DNA of 7,564 bases from an uncultured Actinomycetes bacterium (lineage in GTDB: Bacteria; Actinomycetota; Thermoleophilia; Gaiellales; F1-60-MAGs149): positions 1 through 7,564 of the forward strand of contig CAIQOY010000074.1 in NCBI GenBank assembly GCA_903873565.1. Direction: 5' to 3'. A program made the position numbers and the translations under genes. Below, one piece after another: positions 1 to 5,710 of the stretch. Below the pieces are notes generated by a model. The model was not told where the DNA came from and did not search any database. It saw nothing but the letters and a program-made list of their open reading frames with translations. How positions within the stretch are numbered: position 1 is the stretch's first letter; the number at the start of each line of letters is the position of its first letter.

Positions 1-726
1 CACCGTCACCTTGCCGACCGACAGCGCGATCGTGAGCGTGGCGTAGGCGAGGCCGAAGACGATGCCGGCGGGGAGGTAGGCGCGCCACAGCCCCGCGATC
101 TGGCCCGGCAGCGCGCCGCGGCGGGTGACCGCGGCGAACCCGGCCACGGCGATCAGGGCGCCGAGCAGGGTCCAGGCGGTCGCGGCGCGCGCGTCCATGT
201 CGGTCTCGAGCCCCGCGATCCGCATCGCGTTGTCGCGCATCGCGAAGAGCAGCGCGCAGGCGAACCCGAGCACGAGCCCGCGCGCCCGGAACCCCTGCGG
301 CAGCGCGCGCTCCCAGGCGAGGCTGGCCCCGCCCACCACGATCAGCGCAGTGCCGGCCACGAGCCCCGCCTTGAGCGGCTCGTCGCGGAAGCCGACGGCG
401 ATGATCGTGGCCAGAAGCGGCGCGGTGCCGATCATGATCGCCACGCGGCTCGCGCCCGCGTCCCGGACGGCCAGCATGAAGACGATCTGCGAGAGGCCCG
501 GGGCGACGATCCCGATCGCCACGTAGGCGATCGCCACGCGCCCATCGGCGAGGTCGCCGGCCCGGCCCGAGGCGACCGTCGCCACCAGGGCCACGGCGAG
601 GGCCAGCGCGATCACCACCACGCTGCCCACCACCGGGTCGGGGACGCGCATGATGCCGCGACGGATCAGGACCGTCAGGAGGCCGAACAGCGCCCCCGCG
701 AGCAGCCCGAGTCCCACCGCCTCCAT
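1..726 (-). CDS. EamA/DMT-family transporter, C-terminus off the left edge
   Basis: Reading the minus strand from the ATG at 726 gives 242 codons without a stop, running off the window. The product is very hydrophobic, with about eight visible membrane segments (roughly residues 4-20, 34-52, 64-85, 93-112, 119-137, 147-162, 181-199, 213-231). The end of the first half has the EamA pattern: GTAPLLA at 100-106, Glu116 after a short loop, then a Gly-rich helix (G125, G132, G133). The second EamA half starts near residue 146. Full-length members usually have about 280-310 residues and ten helices, so some 40-70 residues are missing. The family exports or imports small metabolites across the inner membrane; the substrate cannot be told. 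It is divergent from the hydantoinase gene, so it might move that enzyme's substrate or product (inference). No strong Shine-Dalgarno is visible; a GC hairpin sits just upstream of the start. Family confidence is good, function low. Confidence 0.86.
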   Translation of the reverse strand, partial: MEAVGLGLLAGALFGLLTVLIRRGIMRVPDPVVGSVVVIALALAVALVATVASGRAGDLADGRVAIAYVAIGIVAPGLSQIVFMLAVRDAGASRVAIMIGTAPLLATIIAVGFRDEPLKAGLVAGTALIVVGGASLAWERALPQGFRARGLVLGFACALLFAMRDNAMRIAGLETDMDARAATAWTLLGALIAVAGFAAVTRRGALPGQIAGLWRAYLPAGIVFGLAYATLTIALSVGKVTV

Positions 727-746
727 GCGGGGACCATAGCCCCCGC
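727..746 (-). other. Small GC hairpin over the transporter's ribosome-entry region
   Basis: The arms gcgggg (727-732) and ccccgc (741-746) are perfect complements around an 8-base loop and lie immediately upstream of the transporter ATG at 726. If transcribed from the minus strand, the structure would cover the place where a Shine-Dalgarno should be, and no good one is seen. A six-pair GC stem is easily found by chance at this base composition, so this is a weak call. Confidence 0.3.
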
Positions 747-750
747 GACC

Positions 751-777
751 GGATACCCACGGCGGACGTGGATTTCC
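751..777. promoter_or_regulatory. Imperfect inverted repeat between divergent genes, possible operator
   Basis: The left arm ggatacccacg (751-761) and right arm cgtggatttcc (767-777) match as an inverted repeat at 9 of 11 positions, with a 5-base centre. It lies between the divergent transporter and hydantoinase genes. It overlaps a weak GGGTATCC element on the minus strand and the expected -35 region of the hydantoinase promoter candidate. That position suits a site where one regulator could control both genes. The symmetry is seen directly; the operator role is inferred, and the regulator is not in the window. Confidence 0.4.
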
Positions 778-785
778 CGTCGAGC

Positions 786-801
786 GCGGCTATCATCGCC
801 G
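786..801 (+). promoter_or_regulatory. Candidate promoter (-10 TATCAT) for the hydantoinase gene
   Basis: TATCAT at 791-796 fits the TAnnnT -10 pattern of high-GC actinobacteria. It would start transcription near 803, giving a leader of about 35 bases containing the GAGGAG ribosome-binding site at 824-829. The 16-base block around it (gcggctatcatcgccg) matches 15 of 16 bases of the minus-strand block at 5660-5645 in front of the SDR genes, which supports a genuine recurring promoter element. No convincing -35 hexamer is seen. Confidence 0.5.
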
Positions 802-837
802 CCAGAGACGACCCCCCTCAGGCGAGGAGCGAGAACG

Positions 838-2235
838 ATGAAGAAGGTGATCCGCGGCGGCACCGTCGTGAACGCGCGCGAGACGGTGAAGGGCGACGTG
901 CTGGTCGACGGCGAGCAGATCGTGGCCGTCGGCCAGATCGGCCCCGTGGAGGGCGCCGAGGAGATCGACGCCACGGGCTGCTACCTGCTCCCCGGCCTGA
1001 TCGACAACCACACCCACATGTCGATGCCGTTCGGCGGCACGACGACCGCCGACGACTACAACACGGGCACCCAGGCCGCGGCCGCGGGCGGCGTGACCGC
1101 GATCGTCGACTTCGCCCTGCAGATGGAGGACGGCGGCCTGCAGTCCTCGCTCGACCAGTGGATGGGCCGCGCCGAGGGCACCGCGCACGTCGACTACGGC
1201 TTCCACATGGCCGTCACGCGCTCCGACGAGGGCACGTTCAAGGACATGCCGAAGATGGTCGACCAGGGCGTCTCGTCCTTCAAGGTCTTCCTCGCCTACA
1301 AGAACGTCCTGATGATCACGGACGACCTGTTCATGCGCGTCCTCGAGGAGTCGAAGGAGCACGGCGGGCTCGTCCAGGTCCACGCCGAGAACGGCTGGAT
1401 CATCGACCGGATGGTCGCCGAGGCGCTCGGCCGCGGCGACACCGCCCCCGTCTGGCACGCCCACACCCGCCCCGAGTGGGTCGAGGCCGAGGCCACGGGC
1501 CGGGCGGTCCGCTTCGCCGAGCAGGCCGACGCGCCGGTCTTCATCGTGCACGTCTCGTGCACCTCGGCCGCCGAGGAGATCATCGCGGGCCGCGCCCGCG
1601 GCGTCGCCGCCTACGGCGAGACCTGCATCCAGTACCTCTTCACCGACATCACGGACCTCGAGCGGCCCGCCCCCGAGGGCGCCCGCTTCGTCTGCTCGCC
1701 GCCGATCCGCGACGCCGTCCACCAGCCCTTCATGTGGGACTGCCTCAAGTACGGCCACCTGCAGTCGATCTCGACGGACCACTGCCCGTTCGACGACTCC
1801 CAGAAGGCGCTCGGCGCGGACGACTTCTCGAAGATCCCGAACGGCCTGGCCTGCATCCAGCACCGCCTGCCCCTGATGTGGGAGCACGGCGTCCGCGAGG
1901 GCCGGATCTCGATGAACCGCCTCGTCGACGTCTGCTCGACGGCGATCGCGAAGACCTTCGGCATCACCACGAAGGGCGCGATCAGCCCCGGCATGGACGC
2001 CGACGTCGTGATCTTCGACCCGAACACGCCGTTCACGTTCTCGACGGCGACGTCGCTGATGAACGTCGACTACGACCTCTTCGACGGCAAGACCGTCGCG
2101 GGCTCCGTGCGCAGCACGCTCTGCCGCGGCAGCGTGGTCTTCGACCGCGGCGAGATCAAGACCCAGCCCGGCCACGGGAAGTTCCTCAAGCGCCAGCCGT
2201 TCGACGCGGCGCTGCAGGGCGACCTCGCGGGCTGA
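838..2235 (+). CDS. hydA: D-hydantoinase / dihydropyrimidinase
   Basis: The 465-residue product is a cyclic-amidohydrolase-superfamily enzyme of normal length. It should hydrolyse the ring of 5,6-dihydropyrimidines or 5-substituted hydantoins to N-carbamoyl amino acids in the cytoplasm. Its active site is complete relative to the known D-hydantoinases: HTH metal ligands H58 and H60, the lysine to be carboxylated K149 in SFKVFLAY, catalytic-site Tyr154, metal ligands H182 (VHAEN) and H238 (IVHVS), substrate-contact Ser287 (CSPP), catalytic Asp314 (STDHCPF) and Asn335. The spacing is that of the Bacillus enzyme shifted by one residue. The ATG follows GAGGAG (824-829) at a spacing of 8. No N-carbamoyl amidase, dihydropyrimidine dehydrogenase or hydantoin racemase is in the window, so reductive pyrimidine breakdown cannot be distinguished from hydantoin use. 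Phenylhydantoinase-like naming is also possible. Family certain, physiological substrate not. Confidence 0.95.
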   Translation: MKKVIRGGTVVNARETVKGDVLVDGEQIVAVGQIGPVEGAEEIDATGCYLLPGLIDNHTHMSMPFGGTTTADDYNTGTQAAAAGGVTAIVDFALQMEDGGLQSSLDQWMGRAEGTAHVDYGFHMAVTRSDEGTFKDMPKMVDQGVSSFKVFLAYKNVLMITDDLFMRVLEESKEHGGLVQVHAENGWIIDRMVAEALGRGDTAPVWHAHTRPEWVEAEATGRAVRFAEQADAPVFIVHVSCTSAAEEIIAGRARGVAAYGETCIQYLFTDITDLERPAPEGARFVCSPPIRDAVHQPFMWDCLKYGHLQSISTDHCPFDDSQKALGADDFSKIPNGLACIQHRLPLMWEHGVREGRISMNRLVDVCSTAIAKTFGITTKGAISPGMDADVVIFDPNTPFTFSTATSLMNVDYDLFDGKTVAGSVRSTLCRGSVVFDRGEIKTQPGHGKFLKRQPFDAALQGDLAG

Positions 2236-2245
2236 TGCGGCCGGC

Positions 2246-2274
2246 GGCCGGCGGGGCCCCGCGCCCCGCCGGCC
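2246..2274 (+). terminator. Perfect 11-bp GC hairpin after the hydantoinase gene
   Basis: Arms at 2246-2256 (ggccggcgggg) and 2264-2274 are perfect complements with a 7-base loop, starting 10 bases after the hydantoinase stop codon. There is no T-run afterwards, so it is not a textbook intrinsic terminator. High-GC actinobacteria often have tail-less hairpins at gene ends. It could stop transcription or protect the 3' end, and it lies upstream of the TAGACT promoter of the next gene, which fits a transcription-unit boundary. Confidence 0.6.
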
Positions 2275-2294
2275 ACCCGTCGACCCCCGCGGCC

Positions 2295-2300
2295 TAGACT
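2295..2300 (+). promoter_or_regulatory. -10 element TAGACT of a near-leaderless transcript
   Basis: TAGACT fits the actinobacterial -10 pattern TAnnnT. Transcription would begin about 7 bases downstream, near 2307, only about 7 bases before the ATG at 2314. No Shine-Dalgarno sequence occurs between them. This combination is what a leaderless or near-leaderless mRNA looks like. No -35 hexamer is evident. It also supports ATG 2314 as the start of the following gene. Confidence 0.5.
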
Positions 2301-2313
2301 GCGATAGACGGTC

Positions 2314-3594
2314 ATGGCCGCGGACGACGCACCCTACCGGCGCCGCTTCCTCGCCCTCGAGGCGCTGCTCGTCGTGGGCGGGCTCGCGCTGCTCGGCCTC
2401 GCGGCGCTGCAGGTGCAGTCGCTGCGCGAGCGCACCGCCGTCACCGCCCTCGCCTTCGTCGCCGCCGACGCCGCCGTCGACCACGGCGTGCAGCGCCAGC
2501 TCGACTACCTCGCGGACGTCCGCCGCGAGGAGGAGCGGCTGCCGACGCTGTTCCCGACCGACGAGGACGCCCAGGGCCTCGGGCTCGAGATCATCCCGAA
2601 CGCCTTCGACCTGGTCAGCCCGCCCAGCGCGGACGCGGTCTTCCGGGTGCCCCTGCCCGGGCAGGCGCCCTTCTCGTCGCGCTCGGTCGAGTTCTTCGAG
2701 TCGGGCTTCGTGCTCGGCCGCGCCCAGTCGTTCCAGCGCCTGACCGGCCAGAAGGGCCGGCTCGGCCTCGTGGTCTGGGCGTTCCGCACCCCGGACGGCG
2801 CGCAGCGGGCCTTCCGCGCCTACCGGGACATGATGGGCCTCCACGCCGCGCGCTCCGACTACGCGCCGCTCGCCGGGCTCAAGGGCGACGCCGCCGACGG
2901 CATCCAGGAGCTGTTCTGGGTGCGCGGGCGCCTCCTGATCCAGTCGTCCTGGGCGATCCCCCAGAAGGACACGGCCGGGGTGCAGGCCGCGCACGTGGCC
3001 CTGACCGCGCTGATCGACCGCGAGGCGCGCGAGCAGGAGGTCGCGACGGCCCCGACGCCCACCCCGCCCGACCTGACGCCGCTCGGACGCGTCGAGGCGC
3101 TGCGCGTCCCCGACCTGCTCCTGCCCGGCGGCTACCGCACCGCCGAGCGCGCGAGCGGCGCCACCGCCGACCCCCTGCGCGGCTGGCAGGCGGCCCCCAG
3201 CCTCGACGTCGCCTTCTCCCGGCTGGGCCTCCTCGGCACGCACCGCCAGGTGATCCGCATCCAGGGCCTGATCCTGGCCCGCTACGAGCTCGCCGGGCAG
3301 CACTACCCCGACGCGCGCCGGGCCGCGCGCGCCCTCGGGGTCGTCGCCGACGAGCGCGGCGGCCGGCCGATCCGCGTCGCCGGCCTCGGCGACGCGATCG
3401 AGGTGCGCGGGCCCGGCGGGCGCAACTACTCCGACCTGTGGTGGCGGCGCGGGCCGTTCCTCCTGCGCGCCTCGCTCTACTCGTCGCGGCTCGCCCCGCT
3501 CGACCCGGCCGAGCAGCGGCGCTTCGCGCGCCTGCTCGACCGCCAGGCGCGGATCGTGGTGGCCACGCTGCCGCCCGCGGCGCCCGCGGGCTGA
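2314..3594 (+). CDS. Unrecognised membrane-anchored protein with a duplicated outer domain
   Basis: I do not recognise a family for this 426-residue protein. RRR at residues 9-11 followed by a single hydrophobic segment (12-32) indicates an N-terminal anchor with the rest outside the membrane. The next 90 residues are charged and partly helical. Two stretches resemble each other: about 126-242 and about 298-420. Each has a beta-rich start, a helix, the local motif LAGLKGDA or VAGLGDAI, a hydrophobic strand containing an FW or WW pair plus RG (FWVRGRLLIQ, LWWRRGPFLL), and a closing helix rich in A, L and R. A Pro/Thr linker (about 245-253) lies between them. This looks like a tandem substrate- or ligand-sensing fold; no enzyme motif is seen. 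The start is chosen from the TAGACT element and the signal-anchor layout. It stands 18 bases before the RDD membrane-protein gene in the same frame, so the two probably share an mRNA and may act together at the cell surface. Confidence 0.8.
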   Translation: MAADDAPYRRRFLALEALLVVGGLALLGLAALQVQSLRERTAVTALAFVAADAAVDHGVQRQLDYLADVRREEERLPTLFPTDEDAQGLGLEIIPNAFDLVSPPSADAVFRVPLPGQAPFSSRSVEFFESGFVLGRAQSFQRLTGQKGRLGLVVWAFRTPDGAQRAFRAYRDMMGLHAARSDYAPLAGLKGDAADGIQELFWVRGRLLIQSSWAIPQKDTAGVQAAHVALTALIDREAREQEVATAPTPTPPDLTPLGRVEALRVPDLLLPGGYRTAERASGATADPLRGWQAAPSLDVAFSRLGLLGTHRQVIRIQGLILARYELAGQHYPDARRAARALGVVADERGGRPIRVAGLGDAIEVRGPGGRNYSDLWWRRGPFLLRASLYSSRLAPLDPAEQRRFARLLDRQARIVVATLPPAAPAG

Positions 3595-3603
3595 GCCTGC
3601 AAC

Positions 3604-3629
3604 GCTTCGGGCGTGGACTCCGCCGAAGC
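3604..3629 (+). other. Hairpin with the RDD start codon in its loop
   Basis: Arms gcttcgg (3604-3610) and ccgaagc (3623-3629) are perfect 7-bp complements, with a 12-base loop that carries the GTG start codon at 3613-3615. No Shine-Dalgarno is seen here, so the structure could affect how ribosomes that finish the upstream gene restart. It may also be chance in GC-rich DNA. Confidence 0.35.
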
Positions 3630-4110
3630 GCGCCGCATCCTCGTCCATGGGACGTCGGGCCCCGAGCCGTGCGGGCTGTTCATCCGCTGCGTGGCCGGCA
3701 TCCTCGACTTCGGGGTTGTCGTGGTGGTGCTGTTCTGGCTGACGGTGGCGGTGCGCGGCACCAACCCGCAGGGCGAGATCGAGCTGCCGCTCTGGGCCAC
3801 GCTCGTCTACGTGGCCTGGTGGTTCGGCTACTACGCGCTGTTCGAGTACCTCTGGAACGGCCAGACGCCGGGCAAGCGGGTGGCCCGCATCCGCGTCGTG
3901 ATGGGCAGCGGCACGCCGATCACGAAGGAGGCCGCCCTCAAGCGCACCCTCGTGCGCCCCATCGACATGCTGCCGTGGGTCGTGCCCTACGCCCTCGGCG
4001 TGCTCTGGATGCTGGCCACGGGCCCCAAGCGCCGCCAGCGCCTCGGCGACAAGTGGGCGGGCACGAAGGTCGTGCCGGTCGACCCGCCGCGGCGCGCGCC
4101 CGAGGGCTGA
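3613..4110 (+). CDS. RDD-family integral membrane protein
   Basis: The 165-residue product has the RDD domain hallmarks: an Arg-Asp pair at the first helix (R25, D32), the loop NGQTPGKRVARIRVV at about 82-96, a second Arg/Asp region (VRPIDMLP, about 113-120) and the closing RLGDKWAGTKVV near residues 141-152. Three hydrophobic segments are visible at about 27-47, 59-80 and 118-135. RDD proteins are small membrane proteins of mostly unknown role; some have been linked to ion transport or to partner membrane proteins. The GTG at 3613 is the first start codon after the preceding gene's stop and gives the usual length, although no Shine-Dalgarno precedes it. The 18-base gap suggests translation by re-initiation after the upstream gene. 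The C-terminal tail is Pro/Arg-rich. Confidence 0.85.
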   Translation: MDSAEARRILVHGTSGPEPCGLFIRCVAGILDFGVVVVVLFWLTVAVRGTNPQGEIELPLWATLVYVAWWFGYYALFEYLWNGQTPGKRVARIRVVMGSGTPITKEAALKRTLVRPIDMLPWVVPYALGVLWMLATGPKRRQRLGDKWAGTKVVPVDPPRRAPEG

Positions 4111-4116
4111 CTCAGC
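4106..4116. other. Palindrome made of the two convergent stop codons
   Basis: The 11 bases gctgactcagc form a perfect 5-1-5 palindrome. They contain the TGA of the RDD gene (4108-4110) and the TGA of the minus-strand SDR gene (4114-4112), which are separated by one base. No larger hairpin or T-run was seen here, so the two convergent transcripts probably run into each other's genes. Confidence 0.5.
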
Positions 4117-4840
4117 GGGTGGTGTAGCCCGCGTCCACCACGAGCGCCGCCCCGACCGTGCCGCCGGCCCGCTCCGAGGCGAGGAAGGCGATCGCCTCGG
4201 CGATCTCCTCGGGCTCGATCAGCCGCCCGATCGCCGTCGAGGCCGCGAAGGCCGCGCGGGTCGCCGCGGGGTCCGGCGTCTCCTCGAAGAAGCGCCCCGC
4301 CAGCGGCGTGTCGGTCGGACCCGGGCAGACCGCGTTGACGCGGATCCCCTCGTGCGCGTGGTCGAGGGCCATCGCGCGGGCGAGGTTGACGGCCGCGCCC
4401 TTCGAGGCGCAGTAGGCGACGGCGCTCGGCACGGCCACGAGGCCGAGCTGCGAGGCCACCACCACGATCGCGCCGCCGCCGGCGGCCCTGAGGTGCGGGA
4501 CCGCGGCGCGGCAGGTCAGGTAGACGCCGCGCACGTTGACGCTCATCACCCGCCCGAACTCCTCCGGGCTGCACTCGACGACGTCGCCGCGCGAGGCGAT
4601 GCCCGCGCCGCAGACCACGACGTCGATCCCGCCCAGCGCCGCCGCGGCCTCGTCGACGGCCGCGGTGATCGAGGCCTCGTCGGCGACGTCGCAGACCCGG
4701 GTGTGGTCGGCGCCGCACCGCGCGAGCATGGCCTCGTCGCGGTCGAGGGCGGCCACGGAGCAGCCCTCCTCCCGGAAGCGGGCGACCGTGGCGAGGCCGA
4801 TGCCCGACGCCCCGCCGGTGACGATCACGCGCCGGCTCAC
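4112..4840 (-). CDS. Classical short-chain dehydrogenase/reductase (downstream copy)
   Basis: The 242-residue product is a full-length classical SDR, a soluble NAD(P)-dependent oxidoreductase acting on an alcohol/ketone group. Visible are the dinucleotide loop TGGASGIG (8-15), Asp33 at the end of the second strand (which favours NAD over NADP), CDV (50-52), CGAG (77-80) in place of the usual NNAG, and the complete catalytic set Asn102, Ser130, Tyr143 and Lys147, then CPG at 172-174. The GTG start at 4840-4838 overlaps the stop of the upstream SDR in a GTGA overlap, giving a start with no N-terminal excess and implying translational coupling. A much longer upstream reading of the same frame is a GC-rich shadow. 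The C-terminal part (PDPxA...AIGR...EEIAEAIAFLAS) resembles that of its neighbour, so the pair probably arose by duplication. The substrate is unknown. Confidence 0.92.
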   Translation of the reverse strand: MSRRVIVTGGASGIGLATVARFREEGCSVAALDRDEAMLARCGADHTRVCDVADEASITAAVDEAAAALGGIDVVVCGAGIASRGDVVECSPEEFGRVMSVNVRGVYLTCRAAVPHLRAAGGGAIVVVASQLGLVAVPSAVAYCASKGAAVNLARAMALDHAHEGIRVNAVCPGPTDTPLAGRFFEETPDPAATRAAFAASTAIGRLIEPEEIAEAIAFLASERAGGTVGAALVVDAGYTTR

Positions 4841-5601
4841 GCCGCCGTCATCCCGCCGTCGACGACGAAGGCCGAGCCCGTCACGAACGAGGCCCGGTCG
4901 GAGGCCAGGAAGCAGATCGCGTCGGCCACCTCCTCGGCGCGGCCGACGCGCCCGATCGGGTGCATCGGCTCGAACGCGGCGAACGCCGCGTCGGGGTCGG
5001 GCAGGTTGGCCACGAACTGGCGCGGCTGCTGCGTGTCGATCACGCCGGGGCAGATCGCGTTGACGCGGATGCCCTCCTCGGCGAGGTCGATCGCCATGCC
5101 CTTGGAGAGGTGGATCACGCCCGCCTTGGCCGCCCCGTACGCCGACATGTACCGCAGCGCCTTGAGCCCGCCCACGGAGGCGATGTTGACCACGTTCGCA
5201 CCCGGGCGGCCCCGCATCAGCGGCACCACCGCCTTCGAGACGAGGAAGATGCTCTTGAGCACGACGCCGTGGACCATGTCCCACTGCTCCTCGGTCGTCT
5301 CGAGGAAGGGCGCCCCGACGATCGCGCCGTGGTTGTTGACGAGGACGTCGACCCCGCCGAAGGCCTCCTGCGCCGTCGCGGCGATCCGCGCGCAGTCGGC
5401 CGCGGCGGTGACGTCGGCCTGCACGGCGACGGCCTCCGCGCCCTGCGCGCGGTGCTCGTCGGCCACCTCCTCCACCTGCGCGCGCAGGTCCGTCAGCACC
5501 AGGCGCGCGCCGGCCGCGGCGAGGCGCTGCGCGGTCGCGCGGCCGATGTCGCCCTCGGCGCCGGTCAGCACCACCACCCTGCCCTCGAGCTCTGCGGCCA
5601 T
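4837..5601 (-). CDS. Short-chain dehydrogenase/reductase lacking the usual catalytic Asn
   Basis: The 254-residue product is a classical SDR. Visible are TGAEGDIG (13-20), Asp38 suggesting NAD preference, ADV (62-64), NNHG (89-92), Ser142, Tyr155 and Lys159 with normal spacing, and CPG (184-186). The helix that normally reads VNLKG reads VVLKS here (113-117), so the tetrad Asn is replaced by Val114. This may weaken or change the proton relay. The start is the ATG at 5601. It begins directly before the conserved first strand and follows a purine-rich AAGGGGAAA about 7 bases upstream. A longer reading to 5745 would cross the control region and is rejected. It is the first gene of the minus-strand pair, driven by the TATCCT element at 5655-5650, with a leader of about 40 bases. 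Confidence 0.92.
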   Translation of the reverse strand: MAAELEGRVVVLTGAEGDIGRATAQRLAAAGARLVLTDLRAQVEEVADEHRAQGAEAVAVQADVTAAADCARIAATAQEAFGGVDVLVNNHGAIVGAPFLETTEEQWDMVHGVVLKSIFLVSKAVVPLMRGRPGANVVNIASVGGLKALRYMSAYGAAKAGVIHLSKGMAIDLAEEGIRVNAICPGVIDTQQPRQFVANLPDPDAAFAAFEPMHPIGRVGRAEEVADAICFLASDRASFVTGSAFVVDGGMTAA

Positions 5602-5627
5602 CGCGCGGTTTCCCCTTCCCCCCGGTC

Positions 5628-5660
5628 GCGGGTATCCTCTCCCCCGGCGAGGATAGCCGC
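5628..5660. promoter_or_regulatory. Back-to-back -10 elements forming an inverted repeat
   Basis: Arms gcgggtatcctc (5628-5639) and gaggatagccgc (5649-5660) match as an inverted repeat at 11 of 12 positions around a 9-base centre. Each arm carries TATCCT reading outward-in: plus strand 5633-5638 toward the hydrolase gene, minus strand 5655-5650 toward the SDR pair. The predicted plus start near 5645 gives a leader of about 65 bases; the predicted minus start near 5643 gives about 40. The two polymerases would occupy overlapping DNA and exclude each other. No clear -35 is present. The block could also be a protein-binding site. Confidence 0.55.
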
Positions 5661-5662
5661 CC

Positions 5663-5682
5663 GGACCCGTCCGGACGAGTCC
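5663..5682. promoter_or_regulatory. Near-perfect 20-bp palindrome, candidate shared operator
   Basis: The half-sites ggacccgtcc and, on the other strand, ggactcgtcc agree at 9 of 10 positions with no spacer; the inner ten bases (5668-5677) are perfectly palindromic. It lies downstream of the plus -10 element, in the leader of the hydrolase mRNA. It also covers the -35 position of the minus promoter. A bound dimer could therefore block both operons at once. Its size and shape suit a TetR- or GntR-type regulator, but none is encoded in the window. Operator function is inferred. Confidence 0.5.
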
Positions 5683-5710
5683 CGCCGGGGAGACGAGGAG
5701 GAGGACCGCC

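Noticed and set aside
125..526. 133-codon plus-strand frame in the transporter region
   Set aside because: Ser/Ala/Pro-rich shadow. The minus-strand frame shows membrane helices and EamA motifs.
768..2297. 509-codon plus-strand frame overlapping the hydantoinase
   Set aside because: Arg/Pro/Gly-rich shadow of the hydantoinase gene in another frame, whose real frame has every active-site residue.
793..3648. 951-codon open reading frame on the minus strand opposite the hydantoinase and anchored-protein genes
   Set aside because: It is composed almost only of R, A, G, V, D, E and L, has no recognisable domain, and lies opposite two genes with clear protein features. Long antisense frames are expected when stop codons are rare in GC-rich DNA.
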